Shown: positions 17,286 to 26,499, counted from the stretch's first letter. The stretch: DNA of 64,000 nucleotides from Tropicimonas aquimaris (GCF_042676185.1 NZ_JBHTJT010000060.1:124001-188000), one strand, 5' to 3'. Notes: generated by a model not told the origin, from the sequence alone. Numbers and translations are program-made.

Positions 17286-18568
17286 AGCGCCGTATCGCGC
17301 GCGGCAGCGGCTTCGAGGAATGCGGCGGCTGACCAGGTGAGAGCGAGGCATGAAACGGGCGCTCCGGTGCGGCGGTCGAATTGCTCCGCCAGCGGCTCGG
17401 CCGGGTCTGGTGCAACGCTCTGGACAAGTCCCATCCAGGCTTCCGCCTTCTCGAACGCTTCGGCCTCTCCCATGGCGGCGAGCCGGTAGTGCAGTTCGGC
17501 AAAGCCAAGCGTCGTCGGATACCAGGGGTTGCCTCCGAAATAGACATCTTCCTTCCAGCGGCCGATGGCAGGGGCACCTTGGCCCCGGTTGATCGGATAG
17601 AGGGCGGCGAAACACGCCTCCAGCGCGGCGACCGTCGCACGGGTCGCGGGGGCCGAAATGGCGAAGGGCCCGTCGCGGCGTCCGGCATGCAAGATTGCGA
17701 GCACGGTCGCGCTGTCGAAATGCCCTTCGGGCGCCTCGACGCTCTCCCGCCAGCCTCCCGACCGCGCATCTCGCGCCTCCTGCATCAAGGTGACGATACG
17801 GTCCGCGGCCGCTCGCATCGCCGGTGCGGATGCCCCCCGCGCGGCTGCCCGGGCGCATCCCCTGTCGAGCGCATCCCATTCAGCGATCAGGGTGAAGGTG
17901 GATCGCCGTGCCGGCGCTTCCTCCCACGGACCGATGCAGGGGCGGCCCGCGACCCGGAGGCTGTGTTCGAGGGCCCGCGCAACAAGCGCATCGGTATCCG
18001 GCGAGGCGACCTCGGGCAGTGCATCGACCAGCGCCATGACCGCGGAGGCCCGCAACGCTGGGCCGTCGTCCTGCGGGCGGCCCCATTGCTCGAGATCCGG
18101 GCAGCCATCCGCCGCGAACCTCGGCTCCTCCAGCCACTTCTCGCCAGCGAGCCCCGCGAGTTCCCCGTCAGGGCGAAGGAATTGCTCGTGGCTCTGTCGG
18201 GTAGTGGCGCGCAGGGGATTTGTCGCCGGACCACGGCGGCTCGGATCGGAGATCCGGAGGGAAAACCGCACGGTGTCGGCAACCGCCTCGAGCCAGAAGC
18301 CCCGTGCTTCGGGTTCAGCAGCGATCGCGAGGGGAACGGCGCGCAGGGCAATCGCCGCATCGCGGACCCAGTGGTGGAAATAGTCGGGCTCCGGATCCCA
18401 GCTCGCAATGCGTGTCGACGCAAGGATGGAGCCGGCTGCCGGACGGACGGTCCAGCCGAAGCCCGATCGATGGCGCTCCAGATGCGTGGCCGAGGTTGCC
18501 GCACGAAGCGTACGGGCGGCGGCCAGACGCCGGGCCGCAATCCAGTCCGGATCGGGTGCGCGCTTCAT
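17261..18568 (-). CDS. Glycoside hydrolase family 15, glucoamylase-like
   Basis: About 435 residues from ATG 18568, which sits 2 bases after the stop of the upstream hydrolase gene. GH15 landmarks are FHHWVRDAAIAL, QWGRPQDDGPALRA, the acid-bearing GPWEEAP and the base-bearing LAEQFDR followed by LTWSAAAFLEA. Family enzymes release glucose from alpha-glucosidic ends (glucoamylase, glucodextranase, trehalase). No secretion signal is seen. It converges on the GH144-like gene with a 25-base 3' overlap. Substrate is unknown; sitting between glucanases and the opg operon, it might act on alpha-linked decorations or storage glucan. Confidence 0.82.
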   Translation of the reverse strand: MKRAPDPDWIAARRLAAARTLRAATSATHLERHRSGFGWTVRPAAGSILASTRIASWDPEPDYFHHWVRDAAIALRAVPLAIAAEPEARGFWLEAVADTVRFSLRISDPSRRGPATNPLRATTRQSHEQFLRPDGELAGLAGEKWLEEPRFAADGCPDLEQWGRPQDDGPALRASAVMALVDALPEVASPDTDALVARALEHSLRVAGRPCIGPWEEAPARRSTFTLIAEWDALDRGCARAAARGASAPAMRAAADRIVTLMQEARDARSGGWRESVEAPEGHFDSATVLAILHAGRRDGPFAISAPATRATVAALEACFAALYPINRGQGAPAIGRWKEDVYFGGNPWYPTTLGFAELHYRLAAMGEAEAFEKAEAWMGLVQSVAPDPAEPLAEQFDRRTGAPVSCLALTWSAAAFLEAAAARDTALQAMAGAR

Positions 18569-18570
18569 GC

Positions 18571-19320
18571 CTATGCTTCCAGCGCCGACAGCGCAGCAGT
18601 CAGCGCTTCGCCGACGTCCGGGCCCATGGGGCAATGGTGTTGCCCCGGAACGGCTGCGAAGTAGCGCGCGTTGGCAGCGGCCGCGAAATAGGCTCGCGCG
18701 TCCTTGAGCGGAACCAGCCCGTCCTCCGCACCTGTCACGACAGCCAGCGGCGCGTCGCTCCGGGCAAGCGCGGGCGCGGCGTCGGCGGTTTCCATCTCGG
18801 CGCGGAACAACGGCGCCTCCCGTTCCACCGCCTCCACGGCCGGCGGCCCCATCGCCACCCGCGCCAACAGCAACGCCCGCCCAGACACGGCCGGGGACAC
18901 GGCCAGCACATGGTGCGTGCCCGGCGTCTCGGCGGCCAGATGGGCGACGGCGAAGGCGCCGATGCTGTGTCCGGCAAGCGCCAGCGGCGCGTCCGGCCAG
19001 CGTTCACGGACCCAGACCCACGCCGCCGACGCGGCCTTGCAATGCCCGGTGAAGGTCAGCTTTTCAGGGGCTCCCGAGCCCGGCAATGCGGAGGAATTCG
19101 GCAACCCGGGCGCCACCACGCGCCAGTCGCGGGCAAGATACGCTTCCGCGATCTGTGCGATATGCGGCTGATCCGGCGCGCCGTTGCGGCCGTGCACAAG
19201 CAGAACGGTCCCGCGCACGGACGCGCCTGACGTCGCCACAACCAGCGGAATCGGCCGGACCTCCGCAGGAACCACTTCACTCCGTTCGGCTTCGGTCCAG
19301 GACCGGGCAGATCTTGCCAT
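18571..19320 (-). CDS. Alpha/beta hydrolase
   Basis: About 249 residues from ATG 19320; an in-frame TTG at 19347 is less likely. It has the alpha/beta-hydrolase fold signature: LVHGRNG as oxyanion strand, GHSIGAFA as nucleophile elbow with Ser, EDGLVPL as Asp region and a late QHHCPMGPD His. The substrate is unknown; esterase or acylhydrolase activity is possible. It lies 2 bases upstream of the GH15 gene and divergent from opgG, so it may be part of glucan turnover, for example removing ester substituents. That is speculation from position only. Confidence 0.75.
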   Translation of the reverse strand: MARSARSWTEAERSEVVPAEVRPIPLVVATSGASVRGTVLLVHGRNGAPDQPHIAQIAEAYLARDWRVVAPGLPNSSALPGSGAPEKLTFTGHCKAASAAWVWVRERWPDAPLALAGHSIGAFAVAHLAAETPGTHHVLAVSPAVSGRALLLARVAMGPPAVEAVEREAPLFRAEMETADAAPALARSDAPLAVVTGAEDGLVPLKDARAYFAAAANARYFAAVPGQHHCPMGPDVGEALTAALSALEA

Positions 19321-19625
19321 AAATCTATTTGACCTCGGCCACTTCAAGCACTTGAAGCGTCAGCGTTCTGAACCTACCTGACGCGACTGAACTGAGCTCG
19401 TCGAAAATATGCCCATGACGCAAGCACATCAACGAAGATCCGGTTCCTACGTGCGCAGAATCGAAAGCGGCGGGTCCCGTATCGGCGGCTTTCCGCATTG
19501 CAACGCGGAATCATGCCGAGAATGGGTCTGAGGCGTTTGCCGCAATGCAGACGGAAGTACATCTTATGAGTGCATTCGTTTACTACCATTTTTGTATTGG
19601 GGGAAGTTCCGTGTTGAAGTCCAAC
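19321..19625. promoter_or_regulatory. Divergent intergenic region upstream of opgG
   Basis: About 300 bases separate the hydrolase start from the opgG start and must hold both promoters. The 60 bases before opgG are AT-rich for this genome (stretch around 19560-19605). The in-frame TTG 19614 and an upstream ATG at 19545 are alternative opgG starts. No clear operator was found. Confidence 0.4.
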
Positions 19626-21218
19626 ATGAAACGGAGTGGGGCGTTGTCGCAGGGAAAGTGGGCGAGACGCCAGTTCCTGTGTTCGGCGGCCGCTGCCATC
19701 GGCGCGCCGGCAATCATGTCGCCCGCTCTCGTTCACGCGCAGCAGGACGCGCCTGCCGCGTTCTCGTTCGACACTCTGAGCGCCGCGATGCAGGAGGCTG
19801 CCGGAAAGGAATTCGCCCCTGCCGAGCAGGTGCACGGGTTCCTCGCGGAACTCGACTATGATGCCTACCAGCGTATCCGCTTTCGGCCCGAACAGGCCCG
19901 CTGGAGCGATGGCGGCGGCGCCTTCCGGCTTCACGCATTCCACCCCGGATGGCTCTTCAAGGAGCCGGTGAAGATCAACGAGATCGTCGGCGACACCGTT
20001 CAGCAGATGACCTTCACGACTGCCGATTTCGAATATGACGACGAGGACCTCGCCGCGTCGATCCCGGCGAACGCGGAGATGCCGGGCATTGCCGGCTTCC
20101 GTCTGCACACCCAGCTCAATCGCGCCGACATCTTCGACGAGCTGGTCGTCTTCCAGGGTGCGAGTTATTTCCGTGCGCTCGGGAGCGGCAATACCTACGG
20201 GCTCAGCGCCCGCGGGCTTGCCGTGAACACCGGCCTTTCCCAGGCCGAGGAATTCCCCGTGTTCACCGAAGTCTGGCTTCGCCGTCCGAACGAGGGCGAT
20301 GGTTCGGTGACGCTCTACGCCGCGCTCGACAGCCCGTCAGTCACCGGTGCCTACCGGTTCGTGATCTCGCCCGGCGACACAACCTCGATGGAGGTGACCG
20401 CCCGCCTATTCCTGCGCAAGGACATCGAGCAGCTTGGCGTGGCGCCGTTGACCTCCATGTTCCTGTTCAGCGGCGCCGACATGGGTCCGTTCGACGACTA
20501 CCGCGCGGCGGTCCATGACAGCGAGGCGCTGGTACTCAACACGCGGCCCGGCGAAACCTACTTCCGACCGCTGAACAACCCGCCTCAACTGGCGAGTTCC
20601 TATCTCGGCGCGATGAACCCGGCCTCCTTCGGCCTCGTGCAACGTGAACGTGCCTTCGAGCATTTCCTGGATGCGCAGGCCCATTACGAACTGCGCCCCT
20701 CCCTCATGGTCGAACCGATCGGCGACTGGGGCGAGGGCTCCGTGCGGCTGGTCGAGATACCCTCGGACCTGGAGATTCACGACAACATCGTCGCCTTCTG
20801 GGTGCCTGACACGCCGACCCGCGCCGGCGATGCGCTCGAATTCTCCTACCGGCTCCATTGGGGCATGACCCCGCCCGGCGCGCAGCCGAAAGCCCTTGCA
20901 AGGGTGCTTCGGACGCGGATCGGCAAGGGCGGCGTCGCCGGCGTCGAGACCGATGCGGGGACGCGAAAGTTCGTGGTGGATTTCGCGGGCGGGCTGTTGG
21001 GCTCGCTGCCCGGAAACGCAGAGATTGAACCGGTCGCCAGCGCAACCAATGGCGAGATTGTCGAGACTGTCCTGAGCCCCGTGAGCGGAAAGGACGTGTG
21101 GAGACTGGTCATGGAGGTCCGGGCGCAACCGGGCTCAATTGTTGAATTGAAGGCAGGCATCGCAGGCTACGATCGCATACTCACCGAGACATGGGTGTAC
21201 CAATGGATCAACGCTTGA
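19626..21218 (+). CDS. opgG: Glucan biosynthesis protein OpgG (MdoG)
   Basis: Periplasmic protein required for backbone formation of osmoregulated periplasmic glucans. About 530 residues from ATG 19626. The N-terminus carries a twin-arginine signal (ARRQFLCSAAAAIGAPA, ending at AHA/VHAQ), as expected for export by Tat. The mature part has the MdoG hallmarks: FSFDTLSAAMQ, YDAYQRIRFRP, FHPGWLFKEPVKIN, EFPVFTEVWLRRP, the LTSMFLF stretch, RPLNNP and the PRERAFEHF-like QRERAFEHFLD. It is first in the operon opgG-opgI-opgH-opgC, matching Rhodobacter sphaeroides, and overlaps the small opgI gene. Confidence 0.95.
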   Translation: MKRSGALSQGKWARRQFLCSAAAAIGAPAIMSPALVHAQQDAPAAFSFDTLSAAMQEAAGKEFAPAEQVHGFLAELDYDAYQRIRFRPEQARWSDGGGAFRLHAFHPGWLFKEPVKINEIVGDTVQQMTFTTADFEYDDEDLAASIPANAEMPGIAGFRLHTQLNRADIFDELVVFQGASYFRALGSGNTYGLSARGLAVNTGLSQAEEFPVFTEVWLRRPNEGDGSVTLYAALDSPSVTGAYRFVISPGDTTSMEVTARLFLRKDIEQLGVAPLTSMFLFSGADMGPFDDYRAAVHDSEALVLNTRPGETYFRPLNNPPQLASSYLGAMNPASFGLVQRERAFEHFLDAQAHYELRPSLMVEPIGDWGEGSVRLVEIPSDLEIHDNIVAFWVPDTPTRAGDALEFSYRLHWGMTPPGAQPKALARVLRTRIGKGGVAGVETDAGTRKFVVDFAGGLLGSLPGNAEIEPVASATNGEIVETVLSPVSGKDVWRLVMEVRAQPGSIVELKAGIAGYDRILTETWVYQWINA

Positions 21219-21391
21219 ACGCCAAGGACTTCGAAGACGCCCTGCCCAGTGACCCGCCGGCTTCCGGCCTTTCCCGTTGGGCACCACCAGAGGCTCCCCT
21301 CCCGATGCAGAAGCAGGTGGTCGAGAAGCGCACGAGCTGGGCAGACCTCGCGCTCGTCGGTCGACTGTTCCTGTCCCGCCGCAAGGCGTGA
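21203..21391 (+). CDS. opgI: Small protein OpgI candidate between opgG and opgH
   Basis: 62 residues from ATG 21203 (an ATG at 21191 is in the same frame); the gene overlaps the 3' end of opgG and ends 23 bases before opgH. The product is hydrophilic, Pro-rich in the middle, and ends in the basic segment LALVGRLFLSRRKA. R. sphaeroides has a small opgI gene at exactly this place, so I assign the name by synteny. I cannot see a domain. The peptide could also represent the detached cytoplasmic N-terminal region found in longer OpgH proteins such as that of E. coli, since this OpgH lacks that extension. Confidence 0.6.
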   Translation: MDQRLNAKDFEDALPSDPPASGLSRWAPPEAPLPMQKQVVEKRTSWADLALVGRLFLSRRKA

Positions 21392-21414
21392 CGGGGGTGC
21401 TTGCATAGCCTGCC

Positions 21415-23211
21415 ATGCATTCGCATCTCGAACCGGACGGACCGACGCGTCTTTGCCGCCTTCTTGCGCTGGGTTTTTCGTTGATAGCGGCAGTTGCGGC
21501 CTCACTGCTGATGGCCGAAGCAGCCGCGCGCGACGGCTTCGGCGCATTGGATGCGGCGAGGGCCGCTTTGATTTTCCTGACCACGGCCTGGCTTGCCTGG
21601 GGCGCTTCGCTGGCGCTGATCGGCACGCCCGGGCGGCAGCGCCCCCGCGCGCAACCTGATCTTCGGATGCCCCAGCCGCGAACGGTCATCCTGATCCCGA
21701 TTTGCAACGAGGACCCACTGACCACCTTCGCCCGCATCGCGGCCATCGATGCATCCCTAGCCGAAGCAGGCGTGACCGCCGATCTCGCGGTTCTGTCCGA
21801 TACGCGAGACGAGGTCGCCGCCCAGCGGGAGCGTTTCGCCTTCGCCCGATTGCTGCGGGAAACGGGGGGAGAGGGACGGGTCTTCTATCGGCGGCGAACA
21901 CAGAACCTCGGCCGAAAAGCCGGCAACATCGAGGATTTCGTCCGCCGTTCCGGCGGCGCCTACGACCTCGCCTTGATCCTGGACGCCGACAGCCTCATGA
22001 GCGGCGAGGCGATACGGACAATGATCGCTCGAATGCAGCAAGATCCGAAACTCGGCCTGTTGCAAACCTTGCCCAAGATCATCGGTGCGCATTCGTTCTT
22101 TGGCCGTGCGCTCCAGTTCGCGGCTGGTTTCCATGGCCCGGTGTTCTCTCGCGGACTGGCCCGAATGCAGGGCGCGACTGGCCCGTTCTGGGGTCACAAC
22201 GCCATCGTGCGGGTCCGCGCCTTCGCAGACAGCTGCGGCTTGCCGGAGCTCTCCGGCAAACCCCCATTCGGAGGGCACATCCTCAGCCACGACTACGTGG
22301 AATCGGCGCTGTTGGCTCGGGGAGGCTGGAAGGTCGAGATGGATCCCTCCATAGCCGGCTCCTACGAGGAAGGCCCGGAGAACATCCTTTCCTTCGCCCG
22401 CCGGGACCGGCGGTGGTGCCAGGGCAACCTTCAGCATTCCCGGCTTCTCTTCGCGCCCGGTCTGGTGGGCTGGAGCCGCTTCGTCTTCCTGCAGAACATC
22501 GCGGCCTATGTGGTCTCGATACTCTGGGCGGCGTTCCTCGTCGCGTCCTTCGTCGCGACCGTCACCGCACCGCCCCCGAACTATTTTCCCGAACCGCACC
22601 AGCTGTACCCCGTCTTCCCGAACACCTCGACGCGGGAGGTCACCATGTTGGTTTTCGGCGTCGTGGGGCTTCTTATCATCCCGAAGCTCACGATCCTGAC
22701 GGGCGCAATCGCCTCGAGCCGCGTGGACGGGTTTGGCGGTATCCTCCGCAGCGGTTTTTCGGTGCTTGCCGAGGTACTTCTTACCACGCTCCTTGCACCG
22801 CTAATGTTGCTCTACCATAGCCGGGCCGTGCTGCAGGTACTCTCCGGGCAGGATGGCGGATGGCCGGCCAATCAGCGCGGAGAGGGGTTGCTCAGTCTGG
22901 CGGACGGCTGGCGGTCGGGGCGTTGGATCGTGATGATCGGAGCTTCTGCGCTGGCGTCGGTCTACTGGATTGCGCCCGACCTCCTGATATGGCTATTGCC
23001 GGTCGGCCTGCCGATGCTGGCCGCCCCGTTCCTGATCGCCTGGACATCGCGCCCGCTCACGCATGCGCTCTTCAGCGTGCAGGAAGAAATCGCGCCACCA
23101 CCGGTGGTTAAGACCTATCACGAGGTATGCACCCGTTGGGCGATGACCTGGAAGAACGCGCCGGCGGAACCAAGTGCCGGCAAGGCCGTTGAACATCATG
23201 TCCCAGCATAA
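21415..23211 (+). CDS. opgH: Glucans biosynthesis glucosyltransferase OpgH (MdoH)
   Basis: Inner-membrane family 2 glycosyltransferase that polymerises UDP-glucose into the beta-1,2-linked backbone of periplasmic glucan. 598 residues, with two N-terminal membrane segments, a catalytic domain and several C-terminal membrane segments. Catalytic landmarks are VILIPICNEDP, the YRRRTQNLGRKAGNIEDF stretch, the LILDADSLM DxD, HILSHDYVESAL and the QxxRW-type RRDRRWCQGN. It lacks the long N-terminal cytoplasmic extension of E. coli OpgH. The opgC start lies inside its last codons. Confidence 0.95.
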   Translation: MHSHLEPDGPTRLCRLLALGFSLIAAVAASLLMAEAAARDGFGALDAARAALIFLTTAWLAWGASLALIGTPGRQRPRAQPDLRMPQPRTVILIPICNEDPLTTFARIAAIDASLAEAGVTADLAVLSDTRDEVAAQRERFAFARLLRETGGEGRVFYRRRTQNLGRKAGNIEDFVRRSGGAYDLALILDADSLMSGEAIRTMIARMQQDPKLGLLQTLPKIIGAHSFFGRALQFAAGFHGPVFSRGLARMQGATGPFWGHNAIVRVRAFADSCGLPELSGKPPFGGHILSHDYVESALLARGGWKVEMDPSIAGSYEEGPENILSFARRDRRWCQGNLQHSRLLFAPGLVGWSRFVFLQNIAAYVVSILWAAFLVASFVATVTAPPPNYFPEPHQLYPVFPNTSTREVTMLVFGVVGLLIIPKLTILTGAIASSRVDGFGGILRSGFSVLAEVLLTTLLAPLMLLYHSRAVLQVLSGQDGGWPANQRGEGLLSLADGWRSGRWIVMIGASALASVYWIAPDLLIWLLPVGLPMLAAPFLIAWTSRPLTHALFSVQEEIAPPPVVKTYHEVCTRWAMTWKNAPAEPSAGKAVEHHVPA

Positions 23212-24481
23212 AGCCAGCGCAGAACTCATTGCCTTTCCAACCAGAAAGCCCCCCGGCGAACGGCGTCCACGCGACCTCCGGATAGACGCCTTTCGTGGGA
23301 TTGCACTGGTGATGATCTTCATCAACCACGTTCCCGGCAATCCCTACGAATACCTGACGATCCGCAATCTCGGATTTTCGGATGCGGCGGAGGCGTTCTT
23401 CCTGATGTCCGGGATCGCCGCGGGCCTCGCCTACACCGCGCGGTTCCTTCCGGAACACCTTGCTCGCAACGGGCTCTGGCATGCCGTCTCGCCGCTCTGG
23501 AAGCGGGCCTGGACGCTCTACCTCGTCCAGATGGCTCTGTCGGCCTGTGCGCTCGCCATCTTCGGCCTTGCCTACCAGCTTTCCGGCCTGCCGGACCTTC
23601 TGACCCAGAACAACATGCGGCAGGTGTTCGAGAACCCGACCGAGGGATTGATCGGCTTGCCGATCCTGACGCACCAGTTCGGATATGTGAACATCCTCCC
23701 GGCCTACTCGGTGCTGCTGATCTGCGCTCCGGCGGCGATCCTGCTCGGAATTCGCTGGCCGCGGATTCTCCTCGCGGCCTCCCTCGGCCTCTGGCTGATA
23801 ACCGGCCTCTTCCGGCTCAACCTGCCCAACTATCCCAACGAGGGAGGCTGGTTCTTCAATCCTTTCGCCTGGCAGGCCATCTTCGTGATCGGCTTGCTGA
23901 CCGGCCTCAGCCTGCGACAGGGCAAGACATTCTTCCCGCGCTCCCGCCTGCTGTTCTGGCTTTCCGCGGCATTGCTGGTGTTCGTTCTGGCCTGGAAATA
24001 CGTTCCCGGCCTGGAGGATTTCTTCAACATCCAGATGCATCACCTGGCCGAGGCCGGGGCTCCTTTCATCTTCACGTCGCACGACAAGACCTATCTCGCC
24101 GCACCACGCTTCCTGCATATCCTCGCGCTTGGATACTTCCTGTCGCAACTCGCCATCGTGTCCCGACTTTCGGCCCATCGCTACGCGATGCCCCTTCGAC
24201 TGCTTGGGCGGCACGGGCTGCTGGTGTTCGCGGCAGGCACTGTGCTCTCGCTGGCGGCCCAAGCCCTGATGCTCTCTCTACCGGACGCCCTCTGGCTGGC
24301 CTGGGTGCTTCCACTCGTCGGGGTGGCCGCGCTTGTCGGAATCGCGCGTCTTGCCGACGCTGCGAACACCAGGCCTCGGGAGCCGCAGTCTCAAGTTTCG
24401 ACGGACAGCAGTTCCTCCGCTCTTGTTCGACCGATCCAATCGTCCAGCACGGCCGCAAGATCCAAGCCACCAGCGATGTAG
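23198..24481 (+). CDS. opgC: OpgC succinyltransferase of periplasmic glucans
   Basis: About 427 residues with ten or so hydrophobic segments. It resembles the OpgC family, which adds succinyl groups to glucans in R. sphaeroides. Landmarks are RDLRIDAFRGIALVMIFINH, NLGFSDAAEAFFLMSGIAAGL and the FGYVNILPAYSVLL segment. ATG 23198 is chosen because it overlaps the opgH stop by 14 bases; extending upstream would only read into opgH. The last 35 residues are low-complexity (Ser/Pro-rich) and lie antisense to a peptide that looks more protein-like, so the natural C-terminus may be altered (see findings). Confidence 0.9.
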   Translation: MSQHKASAELIAFPTRKPPGERRPRDLRIDAFRGIALVMIFINHVPGNPYEYLTIRNLGFSDAAEAFFLMSGIAAGLAYTARFLPEHLARNGLWHAVSPLWKRAWTLYLVQMALSACALAIFGLAYQLSGLPDLLTQNNMRQVFENPTEGLIGLPILTHQFGYVNILPAYSVLLICAPAAILLGIRWPRILLAASLGLWLITGLFRLNLPNYPNEGGWFFNPFAWQAIFVIGLLTGLSLRQGKTFFPRSRLLFWLSAALLVFVLAWKYVPGLEDFFNIQMHHLAEAGAPFIFTSHDKTYLAAPRFLHILALGYFLSQLAIVSRLSAHRYAMPLRLLGRHGLLVFAAGTVLSLAAQALMLSLPDALWLAWVLPLVGVAALVGIARLADAANTRPREPQSQVSTDSSSSALVRPIQSSSTAARSKPPAM

Positions 24482-24509
24482 GTGATCTCCAGCCGGGTCG
24501 TTGGGTCGC

Positions 24510-25424
24510 CTAACTCCAGCGAAACGCGCCGGGCGCGCTTTCCTTCAGGCATGCCTCGAAAAAGTCGGTGAAGGTTGCAACGAGCGGCGGCAGTTTCTCG
24601 TAGGGTGGGTAGAACAGGGTCAGCCACAGCATCGGAACGGACCAGTCGTCCAGCACGGTCTCGACAGCGCCGGAGGCCAACCCCTCTGAAACGATGAAAT
24701 CCGGGAGAAGCGCCATGCCACCGCCCTTCACGACAAGCTCGTACAGCAGGTCGCCGTTATTGGAGATCACATCGCCGCGCGCCCGAACCAGCCGCTTGCC
24801 TCGGTCCTTACGAAAGGTCCAAGTCTCTGGTTCGGTCGTCTCACCATAGGAAAGGCAGGAAAACGGGTCGATCTCATCTGGGGTCTCCGGACGGGGGAGA
24901 CGGTCGAACAGCGCGGGCGCGGCCACCACGTGCCGGGGCACTTCGCAAATCTTGCGCCAGATCGTCGACTTGTCGGTCGGCGCCTGGCTGATCCGGATGG
25001 CCACGTCGCAAGGCTCCTCCATGATGTCGATCAGGCGATCCGTCAGGCGGAGCTGCACCTGCACATGCGGGTAGGCAAGGCGGAAGCTCTCCACCAGCCC
25101 GGGCATCAAGCGCAACCCCAGCGACATCGGCGCATTCAGCCGCAACTGGCCGCGATCCGGCAGGCTTTCCTGACGGATCCGCTCGGTCGCCGCATCGAAC
25201 TCTCCCAGCAGCGCGGCGTAGCGCGCTGCAACCATGGCGCCGGCGCTCGTCGTCGACACCTTGCGAGTGGTTCTGAGCAGCAACTGCTGGCCGAGCGTCT
25301 CCTCCAACCGCGCCACCGCGCGGGTCACGCTGGCAGGCGTCGTGCCGAGCACGCGCGCGGCGCCGGTGAAACTGCTCTGGCGGGCAACTTCCAGAAAAAC
25401 CCGGATCGGGCCGAGATCGTCCAT
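24510..25424 (-). CDS. LysR family transcriptional regulator
   Basis: 304 residues. The N-terminal winged helix-turn-helix (VFLEVARQSSFTGAARVLG, then PASVTRAVARLEETLG) is followed by a substrate-binding domain, as in AaeR/DmlR-like LysR proteins. It is transcribed away from the MhqO-like gene with a 115-base gap that contains a T-N11-A dyad (25461-25481). It therefore probably controls the downstream quinone/electrophile operon and itself. The effector is unknown. Confidence 0.9.
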   Translation of the reverse strand: MDDLGPIRVFLEVARQSSFTGAARVLGTTPASVTRAVARLEETLGQQLLLRTTRKVSTTSAGAMVAARYAALLGEFDAATERIRQESLPDRGQLRLNAPMSLGLRLMPGLVESFRLAYPHVQVQLRLTDRLIDIMEEPCDVAIRISQAPTDKSTIWRKICEVPRHVVAAPALFDRLPRPETPDEIDPFSCLSYGETTEPETWTFRKDRGKRLVRARGDVISNNGDLLYELVVKGGGMALLPDFIVSEGLASGAVETVLDDWSVPMLWLTLFYPPYEKLPPLVATFTDFFEACLKESAPGAFRWS

Positions 25425-25460
25425 GGTTATTATTACGCTCGGCGCAACAGATTAGGCAAT

Positions 25461-25481
25461 ATTGATGCCGATTGTCTCAAT
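25461..25481. promoter_or_regulatory. LysR-type T-N11-A operator candidate
   Basis: ATTGA and TCAAT are perfect inverted arms separated by 11 bases, the classical LysR binding geometry. The site sits in the short gap between the divergent LysR gene and the MhqO-like gene, 58 bases before the latter's start. Confidence 0.55.
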
Positions 25482-25539
25482 GAACATTCGTGCCAAAATC
25501 TGTCCCGACGCAATGAACAGGACCAGAGAGGCGCGAACG

Positions 25540-26472
25540 ATGATCGACCAGATCAGGGGATTGCACCATGTCACCTCGCTTGCCGGAGATGCCAATGCCA
25601 ACAACGCGTTTTTCACGAAGACGCTCGGTCTGCGGCGGGTGAAGAAGACCGTCAACTTCGACGCGCCGGAGGTGTACCACCTCTATTACGGCGACGAAGC
25701 AGGGACACCCGGCAGCGTGATGACCTACTTCCCCTTCGGCCAGACGCCGCCGGGACGGCGCGGGATCGGTGAGGTCGGCGTGACCGAGTTTGCCGTGCCG
25801 AAGGGCAGCCTCCGCTATTGGAAGGAGCGGCTTTCGACGCACGGCGCAACCGGTCTGTCCGAGGACAGCGCCTTCGGTGCGGACCGTCTGCTCTTCGATG
25901 GCCCCGATGGCGACAGCTTCGCGCTAGTCGAGGACGCGCTGCGCGGCCGCATGCCCTGGACCGGTGGCGATGTGCCGGAGGAAACCGGGGTGCTGGGCTT
26001 TCACGGCGCGCGCTTCCGGCTTCGGGATGCCGCCGCCACGGGCGAGTTGCTGGAGTTCATGGGCTACCAGAAGGCCGAGACCACGGGCAATCTGACCCGC
26101 TACGTCATCGAGGGTGGCAACCCCGCCGACACGATCGACATCGAGGCCATTCCGACTGCGCGTGTCGCGTCCCAAGGCGCGGGCTCCGTGCATCATATCG
26201 CGTTTGCGGTCGAGAACCGCGCGGCACAGCTGGAGGTGCGCAAGGCGCTGATGGACACCGGCTACCAGGTCACGCCGGTGATCGACCGGGATTACTTCTG
26301 GGCGATCTATTTCCGCACCCCCGGCGGGATCCTCTTCGAGGTCGCCACCAACGAGCCCGGCTTCGACCGGGACGAAGACACTGCGCATCTGGGCGAGGCG
26401 CTGAAGCTGCCCACGCGCTACGAGCCGATCCGGTCGCGCATTGAGGCGGGACTGGTCCCGATCTCGGACTAG
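25540..26472 (+). CDS. mhqO: Ring-cleaving dioxygenase-like VOC protein (MhqO type)
   Basis: 310 residues with two vicinal-oxygen-chelate (glyoxalase/bleomycin) domains. Metal-ligand positions are recognisable as LHHVTSL at the N-terminus of the first domain, VHHIAFAV in the second and GGILFEVATNEPG, which supplies the Glu. In Firmicutes MhqO acts in detoxification of quinones and hydroquinones; here the assignment rests on family plus the adjacent MhqD-like hydrolase. ATG 25540 is preceded by GAGAGG. It is first gene of a run of five or six plus-strand genes with small gaps. Confidence 0.8.
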   Translation: MIDQIRGLHHVTSLAGDANANNAFFTKTLGLRRVKKTVNFDAPEVYHLYYGDEAGTPGSVMTYFPFGQTPPGRRGIGEVGVTEFAVPKGSLRYWKERLSTHGATGLSEDSAFGADRLLFDGPDGDSFALVEDALRGRMPWTGGDVPEETGVLGFHGARFRLRDAAATGELLEFMGYQKAETTGNLTRYVIEGGNPADTIDIEAIPTARVASQGAGSVHHIAFAVENRAAQLEVRKALMDTGYQVTPVIDRDYFWAIYFRTPGGILFEVATNEPGFDRDEDTAHLGEALKLPTRYEPIRSRIEAGLVPISD

Positions 26473-26499
26473 ATCAAGCGCAACACCAAGGAGGTCGCC

